Shown: positions 52,401 through 61,335 of the stretch, in pieces
How positions within the stretch are numbered: position 1 is the stretch's first letter
How the letters are laid out: every line of letters starts with the position of its first letter
Made by a program: the position numbers and the translations under genes
The notes under the pieces: generated by a model
What the model was told of the DNA's origin: nothing
Seen by the model: only the letters and a program-made list of their open reading frames with translations
Database searches by the model: none
Source of the DNA: a bacterium
GTDB taxonomy: Bacteria; Armatimonadota; Fimbriimonadia; Fimbriimonadales; Fimbriimonadaceae
Reading direction: 5' to 3'
Assembly (NCBI GenBank): GCA_027483535.1
Contig: JAIXUN010000002.1
Coordinates: 1,798,001-1,862,000 of the forward strand
Length of the DNA stretch: 64,000 nt

Positions 52401-52980
52401 GAATCTCTTGGAGCTTTGTCGGGGAGGAAGTCTCGGCCGCTTTCTGCTCTTTTCCTTTACGGATGCGCTCGGCAATGAGATGCACGCTAATGGCCATAAA
52501 GGCACCAACGACCCATCCAAGAACCACCTGACTCGGATAATGGGCACCGTTGTAGATGCGGCTCAGGCCCACAAAAATAGCAAGGATCAACCAGGGTGCT
52601 CCGAACCAACGAAGGTGGATCAGGAACATCACTCCCGCAGCCATCATGTTTGCTGAGTGTGCGCTTGCCGTGCCCGCAGAGTCAGCGTAGCCGACCCGCA
52701 TGATGCAATCGGTGAGATCGGGATCGTTTAGCGGCCTCGGCATGGGGATGCCCTTCTTGAACAGATCCGTCACAAGATTTGCAAGCGGTACCGAGATGAG
52801 AGCAAGAACGGCCGCTCGCCGAGTTTGCTTCCCGGAAAGAATCATTGCGAGGAGCATGATTCCAAGGAGAGCTTTGACCCAAGGGTAGTTAAGACCCTCC
52901 GAGAAAAAACGCATCGGAGCTTCCCAAAAGCCTGGCCACCGATTAATCCAGTGGAATACGGCACGATCTGCTCCGATCAT
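52381..52980 (-). CDS. PAP2 superfamily membrane phosphatase
   Basis: The 199-residue protein has about five hydrophobic spans and PAP2 motifs: FKKGIPMPRP (motif 1 KxxxxxxRP), GTASAHSAN (motif 2, usually PSGH) and SRIYNGAHYPSQVVLG (motif 3, SRxxxxxHxxxD). In motif 3 the last Asp is replaced by Gln. Substrates are probably lipid phosphates such as undecaprenyl pyrophosphate, but activity is uncertain with the missing Asp. TAGAAT at 52987-52992 ends 6 nt before the ATG, a leaderless pattern. It is divergent from 53006. Confidence 0.82.
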   Translation of the reverse strand: MIGADRAVFHWINRWPGFWEAPMRFFSEGLNYPWVKALLGIMLLAMILSGKQTRRAAVLALISVPLANLVTDLFKKGIPMPRPLNDPDLTDCIMRVGYADSAGTASAHSANMMAAGVMFLIHLRWFGAPWLILAIFVGLSRIYNGAHYPSQVVLGWVVGAFMAISVHLIAERIRKGKEQKAAETSSPTKLQEIHEPTQS

Positions 52981-52985
52981 AGACG

Positions 52986-52992
52986 TATTCTA
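52986..52992. promoter_or_regulatory. Overlapping divergent -10 elements (PAP2 / 53006 gene)
   Basis: Minus-strand TAGAAT (52987-52992, 6 nt before ATG 52980) and plus-strand TATTCT (52986-52991) occupy the same base pairs. Either gene could be served from the same melted region. Confidence 0.5.
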
Positions 52993-53005
52993 CTTGGGAG
53001 CATCC

Positions 53006-53323
53006 ATGACCGTCGTTTCTCGTTGGCTAGCCCGCCGATTCTGGTGGGGAATTCTTTGGCTAATGAGACAGCCGTGGATGCGGCGCGCCCAAGAGGCTCC
53101 GCTTCAATGGTTCTCGGAATCTTTCCGTTCCCGAGCGCTCGAATCGAACAAGCGCCAGAACGCATTGGCGCGCAAGATTGGGCTTCCCTTGCTAACGGTG
53201 CTAATCGACATGATCGTCGCCGTCTGCGCTCTTTCTATTGCCGTTCAGCTTTTGTTGATGGCAAACGACCAGGGCTGGCTGCAGGCACCGGAAACGCTGA
53301 TCGAAAAGACATCTACATACTGA
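53006..53323 (+). CDS. Small hypothetical membrane protein
   Basis: The 105-residue protein has a basic, Trp-rich amphipathic N-terminus (SRWLARRFWWGILWLMRQPW), a charged linker and one clear transmembrane segment (TVLIDMIVAVCALSIAVQLLL). I do not recognise a family. GGGAG lies 5 nt before the ATG, while TATTCT 52986-52991 would start transcription close to it. The 3' end overlaps murB on the other strand by 11 nt. Confidence 0.65.
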   Translation: MTVVSRWLARRFWWGILWLMRQPWMRRAQEAPLQWFSESFRSRALESNKRQNALARKIGLPLLTVLIDMIVAVCALSIAVQLLLMANDQGWLQAPETLIEKTSTY

Positions 53324-54275
53324 TCGGGACAAAGTCCGACCAATCGCCAAGGTACAAAACCTCTTCCTCTAAGCAGACTGAAAACTGAGCGTGCACCGAT
53401 TCCCGTACGTGGCTTGCTAAAGACCGGATCTCGGTCGCTTTTGCTTCGTTGACGTTGAGAAGAAAATTGGCATGCTTCTTCCCTACCATCGCCCCGCCAA
53501 GACGAAAGCCTTTCAGTCCGCATGCTTCGATGAGGAAGCCAGAAGGCACCACTCCCGCCTTCCTCATGCCCTCAGTGAGACCAGGAATCCGCTTTGCGAG
53601 GTCCGTATCGACAACATTCTTGAAGAAACTTCCTGCGCTCGCGGGGGGAGGCTGCTTGGAGATTCGTTGTCGCTGATACTCCCGCGCCTCATCGAAAATC
53701 GCCTTGGCAGGCTTTTCGGGGAGCTTCATCTCCACCTTGGTGACCACCGCCTTAGGAGCATCCGGGCGGCGAAGAATGGAATCGCGGTACGAAAACTCCA
53801 TCCAGCTAGGATCGACCCATTGCGGCTCGCCGTTTTGCACGATCTCCAGCCTGGTCAGAAACTCGGAAACGTTGCTCCTGTACGCTCCCGCATTAGAAAC
53901 CAAAGCGCCACCAAGGGTCCCAGGAATGCCAACCGCAAACTCGAGTCCGCCGAATCCGCGTTGAGCCGCTTTGAGAAAGACTTCCTGAAAACCCGCCCCG
54001 GCATCGGCAAGAAGCGATCCTTCTGCATCGATCTCGATGCACCGCGCGGCGTTGACAACCACGAGTCCTTGAACACCCGCGTCTGCGGGCAAAACATTGC
54101 TTCCCCAACCCAAAAGGGTGACATCAAGGCCCTCAGACTGGGCGGCGCTGATGACCCTCACGAGCTGATCGTGAGACTTCGCAACCACGAAGAACTCGGC
54201 CGATCCACCCGCCTTGAGCGTGGTGTAGGGGCCCAGCGGCACTTTCCGGCTCACCTGAGTCCAATCAAACTGCAT
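53313..54275 (-). CDS. murB: UDP-N-acetylenolpyruvoylglucosamine reductase (MurB)
   Basis: The 320-residue flavoenzyme uses FAD and NADPH to make UDP-MurNAc in peptidoglycan precursor synthesis. It carries the FAD-binding VTLLGWGSNVLPADAGVQGL, VGIPGTLGGALVSNAGAYRS, SYRDSILRR with the active-site Arg, the catalytic Ser in PPASAGSFFKN and the terminal Glu in FSVCLEEEVLYLGDW. The YRxS and SAGSFFKN forms indicate the type IIa-like MurB. It lies 15 nt after the tsaB stop, so it belongs to the operon 56002-53313. Confidence 0.95.
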   Translation of the reverse strand: MQFDWTQVSRKVPLGPYTTLKAGGSAEFFVVAKSHDQLVRVISAAQSEGLDVTLLGWGSNVLPADAGVQGLVVVNAARCIEIDAEGSLLADAGAGFQEVFLKAAQRGFGGLEFAVGIPGTLGGALVSNAGAYRSNVSEFLTRLEIVQNGEPQWVDPSWMEFSYRDSILRRPDAPKAVVTKVEMKLPEKPAKAIFDEAREYQRQRISKQPPPASAGSFFKNVVDTDLAKRIPGLTEGMRKAGVVPSGFLIEACGLKGFRLGGAMVGKKHANFLLNVNEAKATEIRSLASHVRESVHAQFSVCLEEEVLYLGDWSDFVPISM

Positions 54276-54290
54276 CAGAATCGTCCTTGA

Positions 54291-54905
54291 TTAACCCTTG
54301 TCATTGTTCGAACTGGGTCCCACAGTTGGGTTGGACATGGTGTACCCGATGGGCTTCTTCGGTGTGCTGATGCTCGGCTCGATCAGATAAATGGGGAGGA
54401 GCTCCGCCGGGGAGGTTGGGATCAGACGATCGCGGATTTCAGCCACCTTTTCAGCGTTTGGGTAAACGGCGTCTTCGAAGCCCGGGCCAAAGCCGACGAG
54501 ATCGGAATATCGTTGGTTCAGGACGTCGAGGGTTTCTTCCGTTCTGAAAACGGCCTCTCCCGGGACCCTTACAAACCATTCACCACGCTTGCTCGGAAAG
54601 ACAACGGTTCGGTTCGCCGCGATCAGATCAAAACTGTCGCAACCCGCGCAGGGTTTTGACTGCGCGTAGGCAAGAGATTTCGTGAGCGTAACACCCACGC
54701 GGGTTCCGGTAAACGATCCCGGCCCAAGGTCTGCCACGAACAGGTCGACCTCGGAAAGTGAGACAGGAAGCTCGCTTAACATTTCCGAGAAAGCCTCCAG
54801 GGCGCGGTTTTTCCATTCCCTCGTCGCGGAGAACAAGATCCCCCCATCGGAATCAATGAGAGCCACGGAGGTCATCGCCGAGGACGAACTGAGCGCAAGA
54901 ATCAC
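54291..54905 (-). CDS. tsaB: TsaB, tRNA threonylcarbamoyladenosine biosynthesis scaffold
   Basis: The 204-residue ASKHA-fold protein shows ILALSSSSAMTSVALIDSDG, LFVADLGPGSFTGTRVGVT and SLAYAQSKPC, the signature of TsaB (YeaZ). TsaB partners TsaD and TsaE to put t6A on tRNAs reading ANN codons; neither partner is in this window. It begins in an ATGA overlap with the preceding gene (54902-54905). The C-terminal tail (PSSNNDKG) is short and unusual. Confidence 0.92.
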   Translation of the reverse strand: MILALSSSSAMTSVALIDSDGGILFSATREWKNRALEAFSEMLSELPVSLSEVDLFVADLGPGSFTGTRVGVTLTKSLAYAQSKPCAGCDSFDLIAANRTVVFPSKRGEWFVRVPGEAVFRTEETLDVLNQRYSDLVGFGPGFEDAVYPNAEKVAEIRDRLIPTSPAELLPIYLIEPSISTPKKPIGYTMSNPTVGPSSNNDKG

Positions 54906-56002
54906 GATTTACGTTCGATGCGCACCTTTCTGGCGAACTCATAGAGTTTGGAACGAAGATCCTTCAGGTTCTGAGAACCCTCTGCCTCGCAGTACAGAAC
55001 CACAAACCCCTCTCGCTTCAAGTCCAGCAATACCGTCCAGGCCGACATTCGGTCTTTACCTTCGGCACTCTTGCCTTGTCGGGTTCTGATGCCGTCGATG
55101 AACATCCCCGATTCGGTGTAATAACCTGGCTCGTTACTGCGCTGTTGCACAACCGAATACTTCTCCAAGTCTTCATTCTCGACTCGACGAATCACGCCGA
55201 CAAAGTCCGGCATGAACGAGTCGCCGAACGAACCCTTCACCACCTTTTTCTGAGGCGACAAGAACGCGATAAAGTCTTCCCTTGCGGTTCGAGCGACCCC
55301 CGTTTGAGCGGGGAGGAAAACCGTGTAGTTGCGGTTCTCAACAACGATCGGAGCCGACATGGGGCCAACGAACGGCTTTGTCGGGGGTTTCGAACCCTCG
55401 ATAAAGATTCGCGTTTCATTCATGGCCGGGAGCCCTTGGGCATCAACCCGGGGTGCTTCCATTGGCTGAACGGTCTCCAAGAATTCCATAAGCTTGGGCT
55501 CGAGGACGCCATCATTGGCCTTGGGAGCAGAAATTTCAATTCCCAGTTTTTTAGCGCCGGGTCGAAGAACAGCGGCGTGGATCGTTGCTCGTTCGCCCTG
55601 CTTGTCTTTCTTGGTAAAGCGGGTGAGTGCGACCTTTGAGTCCAGCACCTCAAGAATCCATTGCCGCTCAACTACCGCCTTGTCTTTCAGAGCTTCGGCG
55701 AACTTTGCATTGTAGTCTTCCGCCGAAGAATCGGAGACGATCAGATAAAGGTCCAGATTCGCTTCGAATTTCGGCTCTGTGAACGGAATCGCCCGCGAAG
55801 TAAACGCCCCCTTCGGCGACCGAACCTTTCGCCAGTTGGCAGGATGGGTGAATCCCAGCCCCACTTCCTTCACATCCAGCTTTTTGGGTGCTACCTCGGG
55901 GGCAAGTGCAGCGGGAGCCACTGCCAAAGAGGAGCTAACAAACGAAAGCTCAACAGGCTGGTTCGTTGTAAACAAAGCGACGGCCGCAAAGAGTGGAAGC
56001 AT
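54902..56002 (-). CDS. Hypothetical exported protein, 366 aa
   Basis: No family is recognised. The protein has a signal peptide (LPLFAAVALFTTNQP). A Pro/Ala-rich linker and two similar-looking halves of mixed alpha/beta character follow, containing VGLGFTHPANWRKVRSPKGA (like an outer-membrane-associated PsbP/DUF1795-type opening) and ENRNYTVFLPAQTGVARTAR. The first half resembles lipoprotein domains that start GFTHPxNW. It is translationally coupled to tsaB, so it may be an envelope protein expressed with housekeeping genes. Confidence 0.7.
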   Translation of the reverse strand: MLPLFAAVALFTTNQPVELSFVSSSLAVAPAALAPEVAPKKLDVKEVGLGFTHPANWRKVRSPKGAFTSRAIPFTEPKFEANLDLYLIVSDSSAEDYNAKFAEALKDKAVVERQWILEVLDSKVALTRFTKKDKQGERATIHAAVLRPGAKKLGIEISAPKANDGVLEPKLMEFLETVQPMEAPRVDAQGLPAMNETRIFIEGSKPPTKPFVGPMSAPIVVENRNYTVFLPAQTGVARTAREDFIAFLSPQKKVVKGSFGDSFMPDFVGVIRRVENEDLEKYSVVQQRSNEPGYYTESGMFIDGIRTRQGKSAEGKDRMSAWTVLLDLKREGFVVLYCEAEGSQNLKDLRSKLYEFARKVRIERKS

Positions 56003-56090
56003 AGTCGAGTACGGTGATTATGACGGGCAAGGAGCTCGCTAGTTATCAGATTTCGGGTCGGGAAAGTTTCAGCGAACGACTCGACAGGAA

Positions 56091-56699
56091 CTATTCGCCT
56101 TTGGCAAGCAAAGTTCCGAGGCGATCGCCCACCTGCTTGAGCACCTTGCCGCGGTGACTGATCCGGTGCTTTTGTTCCGCAGTAAGATCGGCCATCGTGC
56201 AATCTAGCTCAGGCAAGAAAAAGATCGGGTCGTAACCAAATCCGCCGTTGCCTGAAGGAGTCTCAGAGATTCGGCCCTCGCAGGTTGCGTTGAAAAGTTC
56301 CGTCGGGTGACCCTTCTTGGCCAGCGCCACGAAGCAGTTGAACCTCGCCCCTCGCTGATCAACGGAGACTCCATTGAGGCGTTCCAGGATAAGAGCAATC
56401 TTCTCCGGAAAGGGCAGGTCCTCGCCGCCGAACCGCTTGCTGTAAACCCCAGGAGCTCCGTCGAAAGCGTCAATTTCCAGACCCGCGTCATCGGCCACGC
56501 ACCACTCGCCCGTTACCTCTGCCGCACTGTTCGCCTTGATGGCAGCGTTCTCGGCATAGGTCGTTCCGGTCTCTTCGGGTTCAGGAGCCTCGGGATACTC
56601 CGCAAGCGTGACGATTTCGAGTTCCGGAAAACGTGCGCTGAGGATGGTGACCATCTCTCCCGCTTTCTTCCGATTGTGAGTGGCAATTACAAGACGCAT
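56091..56699 (-). CDS. rdgB: XTP/dITP pyrophosphatase (RdgB/HAM1)
   Basis: The 202-residue enzyme hydrolyses non-canonical purine nucleoside triphosphates (dITP, XTP) to monophosphates, guarding DNA from their incorporation. It has the N-terminal ATHNRKKAGEM, the metal-binding TTYAENAAIKA, VADDAGLEIDAFDGAPGVYS and GGFGYDPIFFLPE, all HAM1 hallmarks. The start ATG 56699 is 25 nt after the rph stop, an arrangement common in bacteria. Confidence 0.95.
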   Translation of the reverse strand: MRLVIATHNRKKAGEMVTILSARFPELEIVTLAEYPEAPEPEETGTTYAENAAIKANSAAEVTGEWCVADDAGLEIDAFDGAPGVYSKRFGGEDLPFPEKIALILERLNGVSVDQRGARFNCFVALAKKGHPTELFNATCEGRISETPSGNGGFGYDPIFFLPELDCTMADLTAEQKHRISHRGKVLKQVGDRLGTLLAKGE

Positions 56700-56724
56700 C
56701 TTGACGAATCCTTTTGCGGAGCCC

Positions 56725-57435
56725 TTATTGACCGAGCGTTTCTCGCTGGGCGACCATCAACTCGTCGCAACCCTTTTTCGCAAGTTTCAACATGCGACCA
56801 AGGGTGTCTGGTCCAAAAGGATCGTGCTCCGCCGTGCCTTGAATCTCGACAAACTTTCCGGCTCCGGTCATGACCACGTTCATGTCTGTGCCCGCTTCGC
56901 TATCTTCGTCGTAATTCAGGTCCAGAACTTCTTGATTTCGGTAGATCCCAACGCTGATCGCGGCGATTTGGTCAAGAATGGGGTTCTTCTTGATAGCCCG
57001 TTTCTTCAACAAGTAATCCACCGCATCGGAAAGCGCAATGTAACCCGCGGTGATCGCGGCGCATCGAGTGCCACCGTCTGCCCGGATCGCATCGCAGTCA
57101 ATCGTGATCGTGTTTTCACCCAGGGCGCTCAAGTCCACAACAGCGCGGAGCGATCGTCCGATGAGTCGCTGAATCTCCATCGATCGACCATTTGGCTTCA
57201 TGAGATCGCGATTGTTGCGCTGTCGGCCAGATCTGGGAAGCATGGAGTATTCGGCGGTGATCCACCCCTGACCCTTGCCCTTCAGGAACGGCGGAACCCG
57301 CTCTTCCACCGTCGCCGTCACGAGCATGTGGGTATCGCCAAGCTTAAGGAGGCACGATCCTTCGGCGAATTTTGCAAAGCCCCTTTCAAAGGTATAAGGG
57401 CGTAGTTCGTCGAGTTGCCTTCCGTCAGGTCGCAT
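56725..57435 (-). CDS. rph: Ribonuclease PH
   Basis: The 236-residue phosphorolytic exoribonuclease trims the 3' end of tRNA precursors. It shows [12 protein letters not shown] at the start, [18 protein letters not shown], the phosphate-site [28 protein letters not shown] and [26 protein letters not shown] at 57442-57447 ends 6 nt before the ATG, predicting a leaderless transcript. It is the first gene of an operon with rdgB. Confidence 0.96.
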   Translation of the reverse strand: MRPDGRQLDELRPYTFERGFAKFAEGSCLLKLGDTHMLVTATVEERVPPFLKGKGQGWITAEYSMLPRSGRQRNNRDLMKPNGRSMEIQRLIGRSLRAVVDLSALGENTITIDCDAIRADGGTRCAAITAGYIALSDAVDYLLKKRAIKKNPILDQIAAISVGIYRNQEVLDLNYDEDSEAGTDMNVVMTGAGKFVEIQGTAEHDPFGPDTLGRMLKLAKKGCDELMVAQRETLGQ

Positions 57436-57457
57436 GCTGCGAGAGTACCTAGGCGAG

Positions 57458-58447
57458 CTACGACCTGTCGCCTAACACAATCACACGATCAGTTTGGGCA
57501 CTCTCAAGGGCTGCACAGGCCACCTCGAGAGCGGCAAAGGCATCGCCTAGTTGCACAGGAGAAGGCTTTCCGGAGACGATTGCTTCGATAAAGTCTTGAA
57601 ACTGTCGCCGGAAAGGATCGTCAGCGGGCGTGAAATTCCCCTCGTAGCGCTTCTCTCCGGGTCGGACGGTTCGCACCGAGCTTGCGCGACGACTATCGTA
57701 TTGCAGCAGCCCTTCTGAGCCTGCGATATCGAATCCAACGCTGAATCCTTCCGGATCCATCCAGGTTGCCTCGACATGGGCGATCACGCCGGAGTGGAAT
57801 TCGAGCGTCGCCATCCCGTGGTCGGGACCAGACATGGTTTTGGCTCCCACTGAACGGGCGAAGACGGTCTTCACTGAGCCAAATCTCTGAAGTAGCCAAT
57901 CGAAGTCGTGAACGGCGAGGTCGATAAAGACACCGCCTGACCGGTGGTGATCGGTGAACCACCCTTGGGCTCCCTGAGGAACTCCGCCTCCTCGACGAAC
58001 CCTTGCGGCTGCAACTCGACCAATCTTGCCCGAGTCGATCAGATCGGCGGCACGCCGGAACTCGGGAAAGTAGCGAACAACATGGCCGACCATCACAACC
58101 GAACCTGAATGCCCCTCCAATTCGGAGACCACGTTGCGAGCCGTTTCCAAGTTGTGCGCCAAGGGCTTTTCAACAAAAACCTGCTTTCCAGCTTTCGCGG
58201 CTGCGACCGTGAACTCGGCGTGGGCGTCATTGGGCGTGACGATGTCGACAATGTCGACTGACTTCAAAAGCTCGTCAAAGGTGGTGACGGCGGATCCACC
58301 ATTTTGCGCAGCGAACTCGGTGGCTCGCTCCGGATTGCGATCAAAGACGAAGAGTTCAGAGCCTCCGTGATCGGCAAGCAACGGCTTCAGGTGCCGCAAG
58401 TGCACTCCCGCAAGTCTGCCCGCGCCCACGACGCCTAATCGCAACAT
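57458..58447 (-). CDS. Gfo/Idh/MocA family oxidoreductase
   Basis: The 329-residue protein has a typical NAD(P) loop [16 protein letters not shown] (4-19), the EKP motif in FVEKPLAHN, and the C-terminal signature [16 protein letters not shown] with the usual Asp and His. The family dehydrogenates sugars and cyclitols. ATG 58447 is chosen because the longer reading has no sensible start; CACAAT (58455-58460) ends 7 nt before it and may be a weak -10. The gene is 22 nt upstream of rph and could read into it. Confidence 0.9.
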   Translation of the reverse strand: MLRLGVVGAGRLAGVHLRHLKPLLADHGGSELFVFDRNPERATEFAAQNGGSAVTTFDELLKSVDIVDIVTPNDAHAEFTVAAAKAGKQVFVEKPLAHNLETARNVVSELEGHSGSVVMVGHVVRYFPEFRRAADLIDSGKIGRVAAARVRRGGGVPQGAQGWFTDHHRSGGVFIDLAVHDFDWLLQRFGSVKTVFARSVGAKTMSGPDHGMATLEFHSGVIAHVEATWMDPEGFSVGFDIAGSEGLLQYDSRRASSVRTVRPGEKRYEGNFTPADDPFRRQFQDFIEAIVSGKPSPVQLGDAFAALEVACAALESAQTDRVIVLGDRS

Positions 58448-58488
58448 GATCCGAATTGTGACAGAGAACGAGGAGAGGATGAGGCACG

Positions 58489-58517
58489 AAAAAAGGGGCC
58501 GACTTTCGCCGAGCCCC
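58489..58517 (-). terminator. Rho-independent terminator after the small cysteine-rich gene
   Basis: On the minus strand GGGGCTCG and CGGCCCC form a short GC stem followed by six T residues (58489-58494). It separates the small gene from the oxidoreductase. Confidence 0.75.
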
Positions 58518-58555
58518 TGGTCTCTCCCTCTCCACAAAAATTGTGTTTCGTCAGC

Positions 58556-58762
58556 CTATGCGGCGTCGTCTTCAACGCGCACTTCTTTCGCTTCTTCGGT
58601 GGTGGACATATCCCAGTTGTCGCAGTCCAACCTGCGGCAATAGATCATCCTTTGGTTCTCACCCGAAGCAGTTTCAACGTCGGCGATCTGGGCGAATCGG
58701 CAGTCGAGACACATCTCCGGCTCGATAAGCCTCACGATCTTCATTTGCTTCTTCGCCCCCAT
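58556..58762 (-). CDS. Small cysteine-rich protein (possible zinc ribbon)
   Basis: The 68-residue protein has two paired cysteine motifs, CLDCRF and CRRLDC, separated by 20-25 residues, the spacing of a zinc ribbon. Acidic ends (EEAKEVRVEDDAA) follow. No family is named with confidence. ATG 58762 is chosen because GAGGGAAG precedes it at about 7 nt; the ATG at 58744 is an alternative. It is monocistronic with its own terminator, and divergent from the methyltransferase gene. Confidence 0.75.
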   Translation of the reverse strand: MGAKKQMKIVRLIEPEMCLDCRFAQIADVETASGENQRMIYCRRLDCDNWDMSTTEEAKEVRVEDDAA

Positions 58763-58941
58763 TTCGCTTCCCTCTTTTCTCTCCCAATCCGTCCCTCCCA
58801 CAAATCGCTTCCCTCGTGCGACTGCCGGCAGTGACTTCCACCAGGGTCTTTCCAGCCACAAGAAAGGTGCCCTCGCGCATTCTTACCGGCTTTGCCCGAG
58901 AACCCCCGCTCGGTGCGCGTTTCGACATAATGGGTTTTAGG

Positions 58942-59598
58942 ATGCGGCTTACCCAAAGCGAACGAATGCGCCGAATGGATGCGGAGAACGAAGCCGTTTG
59001 GGATCAAGCGGAGGCCACGTCCAGCCCGAGACTGCGACACATCTATCCAAGCCTGTTGCGAGCACCGATCGAGGTGATTGTTTGCCCGCTTGGGAAAGCG
59101 GTGAACCACGGAGGCATTTTGCGGGCGGCCGATTCTTTTCGGATCGAGCGAGTCACCTTTCAAAAAGAAGAAGATGGAGCCACCGATTTTGCGGGCTCCC
59201 GTGGCGCTAGGAAGTGGCAACCCTACAGCTGGCTATCCGCTCTTGAAGCTGCCCAGCAGGCTAAAGAAGCGGGTCGAACCCTCGTCTCACTCACCTGGAC
59301 CCCCGAAGCGGTAAGCATCTTCGACTTTAATTGGACCTTCCCTCTTTCTATTGTCGCGGGTAGCGAGTGGCAAGGAGTTCCTGATGAAATCGTCGAGATG
59401 AGCGATCACGTCATCGCGATTCCCATGTTCGGAGCAACTGGGTCGCTCAACGTTGCGGTAGCAACTTCAATTGTTCTGAGTCAGGCGAGCATGGCGTATC
59501 ACCGAGCAAATCCCGAGTTCATCCCGGCAAGGCCGGAATCGCAACAGTTGCTTGGAATAGACAATGCGTCCCTAGTGAACGTCGAGGATGTCGTTTAG
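58942..59598 (+). CDS. TrmH/SpoU-family RNA 2'-O-methyltransferase-like protein
   Basis: The 218-residue protein has the three SpoU (SPOUT) motifs: PLGKAVNHGGILRAADSF (motif 1), SIVAGSEWQGVPDEIVE (motif 2) and IPMFGATGSLNVAVATSIVL (motif 3). These form the knotted AdoMet site that methylates the ribose of tRNA or rRNA. The substrate is not known. ATG 58942 and ATG 58930 are both possible; CATAAT (58926-58931) is a -10 candidate. The 3' end overlaps the convergent gene by 27 nt. Confidence 0.88.
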   Translation: MRLTQSERMRRMDAENEAVWDQAEATSSPRLRHIYPSLLRAPIEVIVCPLGKAVNHGGILRAADSFRIERVTFQKEEDGATDFAGSRGARKWQPYSWLSALEAAQQAKEAGRTLVSLTWTPEAVSIFDFNWTFPLSIVAGSEWQGVPDEIVEMSDHVIAIPMFGATGSLNVAVATSIVLSQASMAYHRANPEFIPARPESQQLLGIDNASLVNVEDVV

Positions 59599-60066
59599 GT
59601 CTCCGCGATACCCTTCTTGCTTCATGGATTCTCGTAGCGTCGAACGCTGCTCGTCGGAAAGTGGCATCGGCGAGAAAGATTCGGCAACGTGGATCTTCTG
59701 AGCGGCGGTGAGGATCATCTTTCGAAGTTCGTTCTCCTCGCGGAGATTCTTCTCCAACTCGTTTCGAATTCGAAGAAGCATGATGACGGTGAAGACGCAA
59801 ACGCCCACACAGACCCATTGAAAAATCTGAAGGTTCTTTTCCGCGATCCGCGAACGAGAGGCCGCAGGGGCGGCGAACACGGCGACGAGCGAGGTCACAC
59901 CCGTGATGAAGGCGATGTTCTTGTACTTCCCGAGTCTGCCGCGGGCGTCCAATTGCTCCTGACCAATCCGCAAGACAGCAGAGAGCGACCTCATCGTCGG
60001 GTCTGAGACAAGGCGGTCAAACGACTCCTTGATCTCTTCGATTGTCATCTTGTGATAAATGGCCAT
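59572..60066 (-). CDS. Hypothetical two-span membrane protein
   Basis: The 164-residue protein has an N-terminal soluble part, two transmembrane segments at about 50-68 (NIAFITGVTSLVAVFAA) and 82-98 (IFQWVCVGVCVFTVIMLL), then a charged coiled-coil-like helix (RIRNELEKNLREENELRKM). No family is recognised. GAGGTG lies 5 nt upstream of the ATG. The gene converges on the methyltransferase gene with a 27-nt 3' overlap. Confidence 0.7.
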   Translation of the reverse strand: MAIYHKMTIEEIKESFDRLVSDPTMRSLSAVLRIGQEQLDARGRLGKYKNIAFITGVTSLVAVFAAPAASRSRIAEKNLQIFQWVCVGVCVFTVIMLLRIRNELEKNLREENELRKMILTAAQKIHVAESFSPMPLSDEQRSTLRESMKQEGYRGDLNDILDVH

Positions 60067-60219
60067 AGAACACCTCGTTGGGCTCTGCTTTCTTAAAGAT
60101 AGTCTCTAGCAGGAAGCACGTCAACCACAACGTTCACCGGTATTGAACCTTTTCTCAATCCTGTCCTTTCCCAGGCGGCGCGGTTCTTAACCTCCGGTCA
60201 CTCGGATTAGGCACCCGAC

Positions 60220-60816
60220 TTATCGGTAGACGCGCAACCCCCACTCGGTTTTTATCATCACCGCCGATTCCAGGAGGGTCTCGTACTCATCTGTACTCAC
60301 CGAAAACGCACCAAGGGATTTCAGGTGTGGATTCATCATCTGAGCATCGAAGAGTTCAAAACCTTGCTCTCGGCACCGATTGATGAGCGCCCAAAGGGCT
60401 ACCTTGCTCGCGTCGGTCTCACGGTGAAACATGGACTCGGCGAAAAACGCACCGCCGATCGCCAAGCCGTAGGATCCGCCGACCAACTCTTCCCCGTTCC
60501 AAACCTCTACGCTGTGACCCCAGCCTTCCTCGTGGGCCTCACAAAAAACGTCGATGATCTCTGGGGTGATCCAGTTGTCGCCTGGTCGCAAACAACCCTG
60601 CATGACTTGAGGAAACGCCTGATCAAAGGTCCAACGAAACTTCCCAGATCGAATGGTTTTTGCTAGCGACCGAGAGACGTGAATGCCGGAGATCGGAAAA
60701 AGGGCACGGTCATGGGAGGTGTACCAATCGATTCGGCCACGCTCGTCCCCCATTGGGAACAATCCCGACAGGTAGGCATGCATCAGAGTCTCGGTTGTTA
60801 ATTCAATCCTTCGCAA
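60220..60816 (-). CDS. aat: Leucyl/phenylalanyl-tRNA-protein transferase
   Basis: The 198-residue enzyme adds Leu or Phe to N-terminal Arg or Lys of proteins, marking them for ClpAP (N-end rule). It shows GLFPMGDERGRIDWYTSHDR, DNWITPEIIDVFCEAH, GGSYGLAIGGAFFAESMFHR and GFELFDAQMMNPHLKSLGA, all typical. The start is TTG 60816 because GGAGG sits 6 nt upstream. The gene stands alone. Confidence 0.95.
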   Translation of the reverse strand: MRRIELTTETLMHAYLSGLFPMGDERGRIDWYTSHDRALFPISGIHVSRSLAKTIRSGKFRWTFDQAFPQVMQGCLRPGDNWITPEIIDVFCEAHEEGWGHSVEVWNGEELVGGSYGLAIGGAFFAESMFHRETDASKVALWALINRCREQGFELFDAQMMNPHLKSLGAFSVSTDEYETLLESAVMIKTEWGLRVYR

Positions 60817-60893
60817 CGGGTGCCTCCAATGGCAATCTTTAACAAGTTGTACGGATTGTGCCCGGAATTCACGTGCCGGTGAATACTGTCTGC

Positions 60894-61313
60894 ATGGACG
60901 CCATTTCGCTCCTCAAACACCAGATTGACGATTCCGCCTACCAGTTAGAGAAATGCCTCAACGGTTTCCCCGTCGAGTCTTACGATACAAAGCCTGTCGC
61001 CTCTGGGATGTCCTTCCGAGAGATGACCGTCCACCTTCTTGAGGTCTACCACGCCGCCGCGAAGATGGCAAAGGGCGAGAAGCACGAGTGGGGTTCTTAC
61101 GTGGCGCCCGAGCTTTCCGATGAGGACATGCTTTCCGCGTTGACGAGCCTACGAGCGACCGCAGTGGATCTCCTGCTTGAAGCCGGCGACAGCGGAATCC
61201 ACACCGCAAGCGCTTTCATTGTTGGCCACGACTACTACCACGTCGGTCAGTTGGTAACGCTACGGTTAGCGGTCCAGCCCGACTGGGATTCGTATTCGAT
61301 CTATAACCACTAA
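60894..61313 (+). CDS. DinB/YfiT-type four-helix bundle protein
   Basis: The 139-residue protein has the DinB-like pattern of three His ligands: SFREMTVHLLEVYH, then the C-terminal FIVGHDYYHVGQLVTLR that closes many DinB proteins. Family members bind divalent metal and some use bacillithiol or mycothiol. Function here is unknown. ATG 60894 is chosen; TACTGT (60884-60889) or AATACT may be a -10, 4-6 nt upstream. A terminator follows at 61336. Confidence 0.82.
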   Translation: MDAISLLKHQIDDSAYQLEKCLNGFPVESYDTKPVASGMSFREMTVHLLEVYHAAAKMAKGEKHEWGSYVAPELSDEDMLSALTSLRATAVDLLLEAGDSGIHTASAFIVGHDYYHVGQLVTLRLAVQPDWDSYSIYNH

Positions 61314-61335
61314 TCCATCTCCCATCAAAATCGCG

